NCBI GenBank assembly: GCA_029240475.1
Contig: JAREAF010000070.1
Span: 1 to 9,855, forward strand
DNA: 9,855 bases
Direction of reading: 5' to 3'
From: Rhodospirillales bacterium
GTDB lineage: Bacteria; Pseudomonadota; Alphaproteobacteria; JAREAF01
This document shows positions 1 through 6,636 of the stretch, in pieces (the first letter of the stretch is position 1; each line of letters starts with the position of its first letter). Both the position numbers and the translations under genes were made by a program. Below the pieces are notes generated by a model that saw only the letters and a program-made list of their open reading frames with translations, made no database searches and was not told the DNA's origin.

Positions 1-506
1 TTCTTCAGCGCGCCCTTCGAGGCTCCGTAGGGCGCGCCCTCGGGCGTCGGGATCTCCTCATGCACGGAGGTGATGTTGACGATCTTGCCCTTGCCGCCCG
101 CCCTGCGCCGTGCGCGGATGAAATGCTGGCAGCAATAGAAGGGCCCGTAGAGGTTGGTGCGGATGACCCGGTCCCATTCCTCGATATCGAGTTCCGCCAC
201 CTCGGCATCCGCGCCGCCGATCCCGGCATTGTTGACCAGGATGAAGGGCGTGCCGAGCTTGGCCTCGACCTCCTCGAACAGCTTGGCGACGGCCCTGGGG
301 TCGCGCTGGTCGGTGTGGCTCGCCAACCCGCGCCGCCCCGCCTTCTCGATGAGGCGCATGGTCTCCTCCGCACCGGCGCGGTCGTGGAGATACGTGACCA
401 GCACGTCCGCGCCGTGCTTGGCGAATTCCTCGGCGATGGCGCGCCCGATCCCGGAATCGCCGCCCGTCACCACCGCCACCTTTCCGGTCAGATCGGCTGT
501 CCGCAT
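1..506 (-). CDS. SDR family NAD(P)-dependent oxidoreductase, C-terminus cut off by window edge
   Basis: This is a classical short-chain dehydrogenase/reductase; 168 residues are visible and the gene runs off the left edge. From the ATG at 506 the protein begins MRTADLTGKVAVVTGG. The cofactor-binding TGGDSGIG is at residues 14-21, NNAG at 92-95, and the catalytic Ser147 in NITSV is followed by Tyr160 and Lys164 in YGASK. All hallmark residues are therefore present and the protein should be an active cytoplasmic oxidoreductase. The missing part (roughly 80-90 residues in a typical SDR of about 250) holds the substrate-binding loop, so the substrate cannot be named; many relatives are annotated glucose 1-dehydrogenase-like without biochemical support. 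A GGAG sits about 7 bases before the ATG. The gene lies downstream of the PfpI gene on the same strand, but a strong terminator hairpin separates them. SDR membership is near certain; the specific activity is unknown. Confidence 0.93.
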   Translation of the reverse strand, partial: MRTADLTGKVAVVTGGDSGIGRAIAEEFAKHGADVLVTYLHDRAGAEETMRLIEKAGRRGLASHTDQRDPRAVAKLFEEVEAKLGTPFILVNNAGIGGADAEVAELDIEEWDRVIRTNLYGPFYCCQHFIRARRRAGGKGKIVNITSVHEEIPTPEGAPYGASKGALK

Positions 507-529
507 CGTCGCTCCGTTTGCCTGTCATG

Positions 530-558
530 AGAAAAGCGGCGCCCGGCGAGGGCGCCGC
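530..558 (-). terminator. Intrinsic terminator downstream of the PfpI-family gene
   Basis: Read on the minus strand, a perfect 9-bp GC-only stem (GCGGCGCCC, 5-base loop, GGGCGCCGC; plus-strand 536-558) is followed at once by TTTTCTC. This is the classic rho-independent layout. It begins 11 bases after the stop codon of the PfpI gene and ends about 24 bases before the SDR start codon. On the plus strand the stem is preceded, not followed, by the A/T run, so it should terminate only minus-strand transcription. Confidence 0.82.
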
Positions 559-569
559 CCGGATGACCG

Positions 570-1133
570 CTACGCCACCATCCGCTGGTGATGGCGCCCT
601 TCCGCGAACTCCTCGATCAGCTTCTGCGAGAACTGCTTGAGGTCGTCCGGCTTGCGCGAGGTGACGAGGCCCTTGTCCACCACCACCGGCTCGTCCACCC
701 AGTTCGCGCCGGCATTCTTCATGTCGGTCTTGATCGAGTGGTAGGAGGTGGCGCGGCAGCCCTTGATGACGCCCGCCTCGATCAGGAGCCACGGTCCGTG
801 GCAGATCGCGCCGATCGGCTTGCCGCTGGCGAAGAAGTCGCGGACGAACTGCACCGCCTTGGGCTCGACCCGGAGGAGGTCCGGATTGATCTGCCCGCCG
901 GGCACGACCAGCCCGTCGAACTCCTCCACCCGCGCCGCCGAGAGCGGGCGATCCACGGGCACCGTGTCGCCCCAATCCTTCATCTTCCAACCGCAGATAT
1001 GGCCCTGCTTGGGGGAGACCACCTCGACCTTGGCCCCGGCCTGCTCGAGGGCCTTTTTGGGTTCCAGGAGCTCGCTCTGCTCAAACCCGTCCGTCGCCAG
1101 AATGGCGATTCGCTTGCCATCCAACTGAGGCAT
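570..1133 (-). CDS. PfpI/DJ-1 family protein (type 1 glutamine amidotransferase-like, protease/deglycase annotation)
   Basis: A 187-residue protein of the DJ-1/PfpI superfamily. It starts MPQLDGKRIAILATDGFEQSELLEP, carrying the conserved acidic residue Glu18 that pairs with the nucleophile. The nucleophile elbow is AICHGPW with Cys111-His112, and the VPGG turn is at 77-80. Length and motif spacing fit the PfpI/YhbO subgroup, whose members have been described as intracellular cysteine peptidases, as glyoxal/methylglyoxal-related deglycases and as general stress proteins. Which activity applies cannot be read from sequence. The ATG at 1133 is chosen because GGAGGA lies 7 bases upstream and the conserved domain begins there; the same frame stays open to 1292, but that extension is proline/glycine-rich and unlike the family. 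The gene is transcribed divergently from the ABC importer operon and ends at a strong terminator. Confidence 0.93.
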   Translation of the reverse strand: MPQLDGKRIAILATDGFEQSELLEPKKALEQAGAKVEVVSPKQGHICGWKMKDWGDTVPVDRPLSAARVEEFDGLVVPGGQINPDLLRVEPKAVQFVRDFFASGKPIGAICHGPWLLIEAGVIKGCRATSYHSIKTDMKNAGANWVDEPVVVDKGLVTSRKPDDLKQFSQKLIEEFAEGRHHQRMVA

Positions 1134-1294
1134 GTTTCTCTCCTCCATTCCTGTCCGGATTTGCCCTGACAACCCAGGCCCGGCGCCGGGGTTCCCGGGA
1201 GAGGGACGATTCGACCCACGGGGTCCGATGCCCCCTTGCGGAGCCGAACGGCCGGCTGGAAGATCGGCCGTTTCTGGACTGATCCGCCTCACTT
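1134..1294. promoter_or_regulatory. Divergent intergenic region with clustered inverted repeats
   Basis: These 161 bases lie between the start codons of the minus-strand PfpI gene and the plus-strand importer operon, so they must hold promoters in both directions unless transcription enters from outside. Visible structure includes the 12-bp palindrome CCCGGCGCCGGG (1179-1190), TCCCGGGA (1193-1200), GACCC-ACG-GGGTC (1213-1225), and a longer inverted repeat at 1247-1272 listed separately. I see no convincing sigma-70 -35/-10 pair. TTGCGG (1236-1241) with GAAGAT 17 bases later is the best plus-strand candidate and it is weak. Confidence 0.5.
1247..1272. repeat. Inverted repeat AACGGCCG-N10-CGGCCGTT, candidate operator or leader hairpin
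   Basis: Two perfect 8-bp complementary arms (1247-1254 and 1265-1272) are separated by 10 bases and end 22 bases before the first start codon of the importer operon. The position suits a repressor site near the transcription start or a hairpin in a short 5' leader. The second arm runs into TTTC, too short a T-run for me to call it a terminator. In sequence this GC-rich, short GC-only arms can arise by chance, but the outer AA/TT pairs make the match a little less trivial. Confidence 0.4.
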
Positions 1295-2143
1295 ATGTCA
1301 GACGCCTCGCGCAAATTCCTCCGCAACCGTCTGGCCCTCGCCGGGACGCTGGTGATCCTCCTGATCGTGGCGGGCGGGCTCGGCGCCCCCTGGCTCGCCC
1401 CCTTCGATCCGCATGAGCAGTTCTTCGATGGGCTGACGCTCGAAGGCGCGCCGCTGCCGCCCAACGAGAAGTTCTGGATGGGCACGGACCTCCTGGGCCG
1501 CGACCTCTTCTCGCGCCTGCTCTATGGGGCGCGCACCTCGCTCATCATCGGCGTCGTCGCGAATGGGGCGGCGGTCGCGATCGGCACAATTCTGGGGCTC
1601 GTCGCCGGCTATGTGCGCGGCTGGGTGGGCGCGGCGATCATGCGCTTCACCGACCTGATGATGGCCTTCCCGGCGCTGCTGCTGGCGATCGCTCTCGCCG
1701 CCATATTCAGCCCCAGCCTGTGGATCGTCGCGCTGGTGATCGCGCTGGTGAACTGGGTGCAGATCGCGCGCGTGATCTATACCCAGACGACCTCGCTCGC
1801 GACCCGCGAATATGTGGAGGCGACGCGGGCGCTCGGCGCCAACTGGCCGCGCCTGCTGTTCGTGCATGTCCTGCCGCATCTGTTGCCGACCATCCTGGTC
1901 TGGAGCACGCTCGGCATCGCCACCACGGTTCTCTTGGAGGCGACGCTGTCGTTCCTCGGCATCGGCGTGCGCCCGCCCACCCCCTCCTGGGGCGGGATCA
2001 TCTTCGAGAGCCAGTCCTATTTCCTCGACGCGCCCTGGCTGGTGTTCTTCCCGGGCGTGGCGGTGCTGCTGATGGCCCTCTCCTTCAACCTGGTGGGCGA
2101 CGCGCTGCGCGATGCGCTCGACCCCACCCAGCGGGGGCGCTGA
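1295..2143 (+). CDS. ABC transporter permease, DppC/OppC family
   Basis: A 282-residue inner-membrane permease of the peptide/nickel importer class. Hallmarks are the N-terminal transmembrane helix (about residues 13-33), the conserved GTDLLGRD at 63-70 that marks DppC-type subunits, hydrophobic helices through the centre, the EAA cytoplasmic coupling loop (EYVEATRALGANWPRL, from 172) that contacts the ATPases, and LSFLGIGVRPPTPSWG at 218-233. The ATG at 1295 is the first start after an in-frame stop at 1280; no clear Shine-Dalgarno sequence precedes it. It is the first gene of the operon and its stop is 5 bases before the next permease. The order is unusual: in the textbook dpp/opp layout the DppB-type permease comes first. 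It should pair with the next gene to form the channel. Substrate specificity is not readable from this subunit. Confidence 0.96.
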   Translation: MSDASRKFLRNRLALAGTLVILLIVAGGLGAPWLAPFDPHEQFFDGLTLEGAPLPPNEKFWMGTDLLGRDLFSRLLYGARTSLIIGVVANGAAVAIGTILGLVAGYVRGWVGAAIMRFTDLMMAFPALLLAIALAAIFSPSLWIVALVIALVNWVQIARVIYTQTTSLATREYVEATRALGANWPRLLFVHVLPHLLPTILVWSTLGIATTVLLEATLSFLGIGVRPPTPSWGGIIFESQSYFLDAPWLVFFPGVAVLLMALSFNLVGDALRDALDPTQRGR

Positions 2144-2148
2144 CGGCC

Positions 2149-3066
2149 ATGGTGCGCTTCCTGCTCAGCCGCCTCGCCCAATCGGTATTCATCCTCATCG
2201 GCGTGACGATGATCACCTTCGCGCTCGCCTTCCTGGTGCCGGCCGATCCGGTGCGCATGATCGCCGGGCGCAACGCCACCCCGACCGTGGTCGAGAACAT
2301 CCGCCACCAGCTCGGGCTCGACCGGCCGATCCCGGTGCAATATGCCAGCTACCTCACGCGGCTGGCGCAGGGCGATCTCGGCCGCTCCTACATGCAGCGC
2401 ACGGATGTGAGCACGCTCATCGCCAGCCGCCTGCCGGCGACGCTGCTCTTGATGGCGGGCGCGATATTCTTCGAGCTCCTCATCGGCCTTTCGGCCGGGA
2501 TCTGGGCGGCGACGCGGCGCGGGCGGTTCAGCGACAAGGCGGTCATGGTGGCGAGCTTCGTCGGCGTCTCGGCCCCGCATTTCCTGCTCGGGCTCTTGCT
2601 CCTCTATGTCTTCGCCAACCTGTTGGGCCTGTTCCCCCTGGGGGGCTACGGGACCTGGCGCCATCTGGTCCTGCCGGCGCTCACGCTGGGAATCGCCGGA
2701 GGAGGTTGGTACGGGCGCGTGATGCGCTCCAGCATGGTCGATGTGCTCCGGCAAGATTACATCCGAACCGCCCGCGCCAAGGGCTTGAAAGAACGCAAAG
2801 TCGTGCTGGTCCACGCCCTACGCAATGCTATTCTGCCGATCGTCGCCATGATCGGGCTCGACATCGGCATTTTCATGAGCGGCGCGGTGGTGGTGGAGTC
2901 GGTCTATGGCTGGCCGGGAATCGGCCAGCTGGCCTGGCAGGCGATCCAGGTGATCGACATTCCGATCATCATGGGCGTGACCTTGACGGCGGCGGTCGCG
3001 ATCGTGATCGGCAATCTTGTGGCCGATCTGGTGACCCCGTTCATCGATCCCCGGGTCCGGCTCTAA
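2149..3066 (+). CDS. ABC transporter permease, DppB/OppB family
   Basis: A 305-residue membrane permease, partner of the preceding DppC-like subunit. It begins MVRFLLSRLAQSVFILIGVT with an N-terminal transmembrane helix, followed by the DppB-type periplasmic segment (QLGLDRPIPVQYASYL from about 54; GDLGRSY at 75-81). The EAA coupling loop starts at DYIRTARAKGLKERK (203-217) and the family-typical VESVYGWPGIGQL is at 249-261. The ATG at 2149 lies 5 bases after the upstream stop, with a G-rich stretch just before it inside the upstream gene. The same frame is open further upstream but there overlaps the DppC coding region. Tight spacing implies co-translation of the two channel halves. Length is normal for the family and nothing looks damaged. 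Confidence 0.96.
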   Translation: MVRFLLSRLAQSVFILIGVTMITFALAFLVPADPVRMIAGRNATPTVVENIRHQLGLDRPIPVQYASYLTRLAQGDLGRSYMQRTDVSTLIASRLPATLLLMAGAIFFELLIGLSAGIWAATRRGRFSDKAVMVASFVGVSAPHFLLGLLLLYVFANLLGLFPLGGYGTWRHLVLPALTLGIAGGGWYGRVMRSSMVDVLRQDYIRTARAKGLKERKVVLVHALRNAILPIVAMIGLDIGIFMSGAVVVESVYGWPGIGQLAWQAIQVIDIPIIMGVTLTAAVAIVIGNLVADLVTPFIDPRVRL

Positions 3067-3102
3067 GACCGGCAGGGGCAACATGGGAGGAGAAGACCAA
3101 CT

Positions 3103-4713
3103 ATGAGACGCATAAGAAGCATGCTGCTGGCGGCCTCGGCGGCCGCCCTTCTCGCGGCGGCGTCACCCGCCCCCGCATCGGCCGCCGGCTCCATGGTCGT
3201 GACCTACAAGGACGACGTTTCCACGCTGGATCCGGCCATCGGCTATGATTGGCAGAACTGGTCCATGATCAAGAGCCTGTTCGACGGGCTCATGGACTAC
3301 AAGCCCGGCACGACCGAGCTGACGCCCGACCTCGCCGAGAGCTACGAGATCTCGCCGGACGGCACGCAATACACCTTCAAGCTCCGCCAGGGCGCGAAGT
3401 TCCATAACGGGCGCGAGCTGACGGCCGAGGACGTCAAATACTCGATCGAGCGCGTCGTCAATCCGAAGACCCAGAGCCCGGGCGCCGGCTTCTTCGGCTC
3501 CATCAAGGGCTGGGAGGAGGTCAGCGGCGGGCAGAGCGAGACGCTCTCCGGCATCACCGTGGTCGACCCGCGCACGGTGCGCTTCGACCTGTCGCGGCCG
3601 GACGCCACCTTCCTGCATGTGATGGCGATCAACTTCTCCTTCCCGGTGCCGAAGGAGGAAGTGGACCGGCTCGGCGCGGACTTCGGCAAGAGCCCGGTCG
3701 GCAACGGCGCCTTCAAGCTCGCCGAATGGACCCTCGGCCAGCGCGTCGTCTTCGAGCGCAATCCCGATTACTGGAAGCAGGGCCTGCCGAAGCTGGATCG
3801 CATCGAGTTCCAGATCGGCCAGGAGCCGACGGTGGCGTTGTTGCGCCTGCAGCGCGGCGAAGTGGACATCCTGGGCGACGGCATTCCGCCGGCCCGCTTC
3901 CTCGAGGTGAAGAACGACCCGGCGAACGAGGGCCTGATCGTCGAGGGCGGCCAGCTCCATACCGGCTATGTGACGATGAACGTGAAGACCCCGCCCTTCG
4001 ACAATGTGAAGGTGCGCCAGGCCGTCAACATGGCGATCAACAAGGACCGCATCGTCAAGATCATCAACAACCGCGCGGTGCCGGCGAACCAGCCGCTGCC
4101 GCCCTCCATGCCCGGCTACGACAAGAACTACAAGGGCTACGCCTACGACCCCGAAGGGGCCAAGAAGCTGCTGGCCGAGGCCGGCCATCCGAACGGCTTC
4201 GAGACCGAGCTCTACGCCAACAACACCGACCCGAACCCGCGCATCGCGCAGGCGATCCAGCAGGACTTGGCCGCGATCGGCATCAAGGCGAACCTGAAGA
4301 CGCTCGCGCAATCGGCGGTCATCCAGGCCGGCGGCGAGGGCTCGGCGCCGATGATCTGGTCGGGCGGCATGGCCTGGATCGCGGACTTCCCCGATCCCTC
4401 CAACTTCTACGGGCCTATCCTCGGCTGCGGGGGCGCGGTGCAGGGCGGCTGGAACTGGGCGTGGTACTGCAACGAGGAGCTGGACAAGATGGCGGCCGAG
4501 GCCGACGCCTTGACCGACCCGGCCAAGAAGGCCGAGCGCGAGGAGGCTTGGCGCAAGATCTTCATCCGGATCATGGAGGACGCGCCCTGGGCCCCGGTCT
4601 TCAACGAGCAGCGCTTCACCATGCATGCGCCGCGCGTGCAGGGCGACGAGGCTTTGTTCGTCGATCCCGTCCACATTCCGGTGCATTACGACGACGTGTC
4701 CGTTGCCCAGTAA
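3103..4713 (+). CDS. ABC transporter substrate-binding protein, family 5 (peptide/nickel class)
   Basis: A 536-residue periplasmic binding protein. It has a Sec signal peptide: positive MRRIR, a hydrophobic Ala/Leu core, and probable cleavage after ASA near residue 27. There is no lipobox cysteine, so it should be soluble in the periplasm. The mature protein shows family-5 features: TLDPAIGYD, SYEISPDGTQYTFKLRQGAKFH, the EDVKYSIERV helix, NGAFKLAEWTLGQ, ERNPDYWK, VRQAVNMAINKDRI and FPDPSNFYGP. A C-terminal-lobe loop has two cysteines (442 and 456) close enough for a disulfide. GGGAGGAG at 3085-3092 gives a strong ribosome site 10 bases before the ATG, the best in the operon, which fits the high SBP expression usual for such systems. 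Family members bind di/oligopeptides, nickel, opines, sugars or other small molecules; the amidase gene that follows suggests an amide-containing ligand here, by context only. Confidence 0.95.
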   Translation: MRRIRSMLLAASAAALLAAASPAPASAAGSMVVTYKDDVSTLDPAIGYDWQNWSMIKSLFDGLMDYKPGTTELTPDLAESYEISPDGTQYTFKLRQGAKFHNGRELTAEDVKYSIERVVNPKTQSPGAGFFGSIKGWEEVSGGQSETLSGITVVDPRTVRFDLSRPDATFLHVMAINFSFPVPKEEVDRLGADFGKSPVGNGAFKLAEWTLGQRVVFERNPDYWKQGLPKLDRIEFQIGQEPTVALLRLQRGEVDILGDGIPPARFLEVKNDPANEGLIVEGGQLHTGYVTMNVKTPPFDNVKVRQAVNMAINKDRIVKIINNRAVPANQPLPPSMPGYDKNYKGYAYDPEGAKKLLAEAGHPNGFETELYANNTDPNPRIAQAIQQDLAAIGIKANLKTLAQSAVIQAGGEGSAPMIWSGGMAWIADFPDPSNFYGPILGCGGAVQGGWNWAWYCNEELDKMAAEADALTDPAKKAEREEAWRKIFIRIMEDAPWAPVFNEQRFTMHAPRVQGDEALFVDPVHIPVHYDDVSVAQ

Positions 4714-5647
4714 CCGCAGCCACACCATCCACAAGGAGCACCATCACTTCGGCTGGAACAACGCCAACCCGCCGAAGCTGAAGGTGGCGCCCGGGGACCG
4801 CATCGAGTTCGACACGATCGATGCCTCGGGCGCGCAGCTCGGGCCGGAGTCGACCCTGGCCGATCTGGCCAGGCTCGATTTCGGCAAGATCAACCCCGTG
4901 ACCGGCCCCGTCCATGTGGACGGGGCCGCGCCCGGCGACGCGCTCAAGATCACCCTCCATGAGTTCGCGCCGTCGGGCTGGGGCTGGACGGCGAACATCC
5001 CCGGCTTCGGGCTGCTCGCCGATCAGTTCAAAGAGGCGGCGCTGCATATCTGGAAGTACGACCGCTCCAGCCTCGCTCCGGCCGCCTACGGGCCAGGCGG
5101 GCGCGTGCCGCTGAAGCCCTTCGCCGGCACGATCGGCGTCGCCCCGGCCGAGCCTGGGCTGCATAGCATCGTGCCGCCGCGGCGGGTCGGCGGGAACATG
5201 GATATCCGCGACATGGCGGCCGGCACGGTGCTCTACCTGCCGGTCGAGGTGCCGGGGGCCCTGTTCTCGATCGGCGACACGCACGCCACGCAGGGCGACG
5301 GCGAGGTCTGCGGCACGGCCATCGAGAGCCCGATGGCGGTTTCCCTCACCATCGACCTCGTCAAGGGCGCCAACCTCCGCTCCCCGCGCTACACCACGCC
5401 GGGACCGGTCGCCCGACATTTCGACGCCAAGGGCTACGAGGTGACCACCGGCATCGGCCCAGACCTGATGGCCGGGGCGCGCGAGGCGGTCATGGGCATG
5501 ATCGACCTGCTCACGGCCAAGCACGGCCTGAAGCCCGTGGAGGCCTACATGCTCTGCAGCGTGTGCGGCGATCTGCGCGTCAGCGAAGTCGTGGACATGC
5601 CGAACTGGGTGGTCTCCTTCTACTTCCCCCGCATCGTCTTCGAGTGA
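4703..5647 (+). CDS. Acetamidase/formamidase family amidohydrolase (FmdA_AmdA)
   Basis: A 314-residue cytoplasmic amidase expected to hydrolyse small amides to the acid plus ammonia. The N-terminus has HTIHKEHHHFGWNN, typical of the family, followed by KINPVTGPV (62-70), RRVGGNMD (160-167) and the hallmark GDTHATQGDGEVCGTAIES (191-209); the C-terminal YMLCSVCGDLRVSEVVD is also family-like. No signal peptide is seen. No ATG or GTG lies near the conserved N-terminus. The in-frame TTG at 4703 gives MPSNRSHTIH and a family-like length, overlapping the SBP stop by 11 bp, and is my preferred start. An ATG at 4625 would add 26 residues that only repeat SBP sequence out of frame. No clear ribosome site precedes the TTG, so translation is probably coupled to the SBP gene. 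The enzyme family is well supported; its exact substrate (formamide, acetamide or a larger imported amide) is unknown. Confidence 0.93.
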   Translation: MPSNRSHTIHKEHHHFGWNNANPPKLKVAPGDRIEFDTIDASGAQLGPESTLADLARLDFGKINPVTGPVHVDGAAPGDALKITLHEFAPSGWGWTANIPGFGLLADQFKEAALHIWKYDRSSLAPAAYGPGGRVPLKPFAGTIGVAPAEPGLHSIVPPRRVGGNMDIRDMAAGTVLYLPVEVPGALFSIGDTHATQGDGEVCGTAIESPMAVSLTIDLVKGANLRSPRYTTPGPVARHFDAKGYEVTTGIGPDLMAGAREAVMGMIDLLTAKHGLKPVEAYMLCSVCGDLRVSEVVDMPNWVVSFYFPRIVFE

Positions 5648-6636
5648 GCGCGCGCCCATCTTCCCCCCTGCTCTCGGTCGAGAACCTCACGGTTGGATTC
5701 AAGACCGAGGGCAGGGGCGATGTGCGGGTGGTCGAGGACGTCTCGTTCGAGGTCGCGGCCGGCGAGATGGTGGGCCTGGTCGGCGAGTCCGGCTGTGGCA
5801 AGAGCGTGACCGCGATGTCCATCCTGAAGCTCCTGCCGATGCCCCCCGCCTTCATCTCCGGCGGCCGGGTGCTGTTCCAGGGCCAGGACCTGGTCTCGTA
5901 TGACGAGGAGGCCATGCGCCGCGTGCGCGGCGACCGCATCGGCATGATCTTCCAGGAGCCGATGACCAGCCTCAACCCGACCTTCACCATCGGCTACCAG
6001 CTGGACGAGGTGCTGACGACGCATCGCAACGTCTCGGCGCGCGAAGCGCGCGCACGCTCCATCGCCCTCCTGCGCAAGGTCGGCATCGGCGCGCCCGAGA
6101 CGCGCTGCGCGCAATATCCGCACCAGCTTTCGGGCGGGCTGAGGCAGCGGGTGATGATCGCGATTGCGCTGGCCTGCGACCCCAAGCTCCTCATCGCCGA
6201 CGAGCCGACCACGGCGCTCGACGTCACCATCCAGGCGCAGATCCTGGACCTGATCAAGCGCTTGCAGGAGGAGCTCGGCATGGCCGTCCTCCTGATCACG
6301 CATGATCTGGGCGTGGTCGCCGAGTTCTGCAGCCGCGTCATGGTGATGTATGCGGGCAAGGTGGTGGAGACTGGGCCGGCGCGCCGCCTCTTCCGCATGC
6401 CGCGCCATCCCTACACCGCCGGGCTGCTCGCGGCGATGCCGCGCCTGTCCAAGGGCAAGGACCGGCTCGCCACCATCCCCGGGATGGTGCCGGCGCCCGG
6501 CGCGCGTGGGACCGGCTGCCCCTTCTCCGACCGCTGCCCGCGCGCCCTGCCCCGCTGCCGCGGCGAGATGCCCTGGCTCACACCGATGGAGAGCGCGGAC
6601 CATCGCGCGGCTTGCTGGAACCCGGTGCCGTCGTGA
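5644..6636 (+). CDS. ABC transporter ATP-binding protein, DppD/OppD family
   Basis: A 330-residue ATPase subunit of the importer. From the GTG at 5644 the product begins MSARPSSPLLSVENLTVGFK. Nucleotide-binding motifs in order are Walker A GESGCGKS (47-54), Q-loop IFQEPMTSLNP (from 102), ABC signature LSGGLRQR (162-169), Walker B LLIADEPTTALD (182-193) and switch His220 in LITHDLG. A C-terminal oligopeptide-transporter domain ends with the Cys-containing GTGCPFSDRCP (289-299); in some related proteins this region binds an Fe-S cluster. The GTG overlaps the amidase stop as GTGA, a coupling arrangement that supports this start over the in-frame ATG at 5563, which lies inside the amidase gene. 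The signature has Leu where Met or Gln is commoner, a tolerated variation. It should heterodimerise with the next gene product. Confidence 0.95.
   Translation: MSARPSSPLLSVENLTVGFKTEGRGDVRVVEDVSFEVAAGEMVGLVGESGCGKSVTAMSILKLLPMPPAFISGGRVLFQGQDLVSYDEEAMRRVRGDRIGMIFQEPMTSLNPTFTIGYQLDEVLTTHRNVSAREARARSIALLRKVGIGAPETRCAQYPHQLSGGLRQRVMIAIALACDPKLLIADEPTTALDVTIQAQILDLIKRLQEELGMAVLLITHDLGVVAEFCSRVMVMYAGKVVETGPARRLFRMPRHPYTAGLLAAMPRLSKGKDRLATIPGMVPAPGARGTGCPFSDRCPRALPRCRGEMPWLTPMESADHRAACWNPVPS

Noticed and set aside
58..990. 310-residue minus-strand frame covering the PfpI and SDR genes
   Set aside because: It is out of frame with both genes, crosses the terminator between them, and is Gly/Arg-rich low-complexity sequence.
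1168..1173. TTGTCA on the minus strand as a -35 for the PfpI gene
   Set aside because: The -10 position at 16-18 bp spacing reads AATGGA or similar and collides with the ribosome site, so the promoter would be too close to the start codon.
1134..1292. 53-residue N-terminal extension of the PfpI protein
   Set aside because: The family domain starts at 1133, where a near-perfect ribosome site is present; the extension is low-complexity and would occupy the divergent promoter region.
2112..3248. 378-residue plus-strand frame over the DppB-like permease and the start of the SBP gene
   Set aside because: It is Arg/Pro/Ala-rich with no membrane segments or motifs, and conflicts with two well-supported genes.
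3163..4734. 523-residue open frame on the minus strand across the SBP gene
   Set aside because: It mirrors the SBP frame; its composition (Arg/Leu/Val/His-rich, no recognisable motif) is that of an antisense shadow in high-GC DNA, and the plus-strand gene is unmistakable.
4616..5659. 347-residue minus-strand frame opposite the amidase gene
   Set aside because: It is antisense to a clear amidase, has no family motif and spans two real gene boundaries.
6037..6057. GCGCGC-GAA-GCGCGC hairpin inside the DppD-like gene
   Set aside because: It is within coding sequence encoding ordinary Ala/Arg codons; such dyads are frequent by chance at this GC content.
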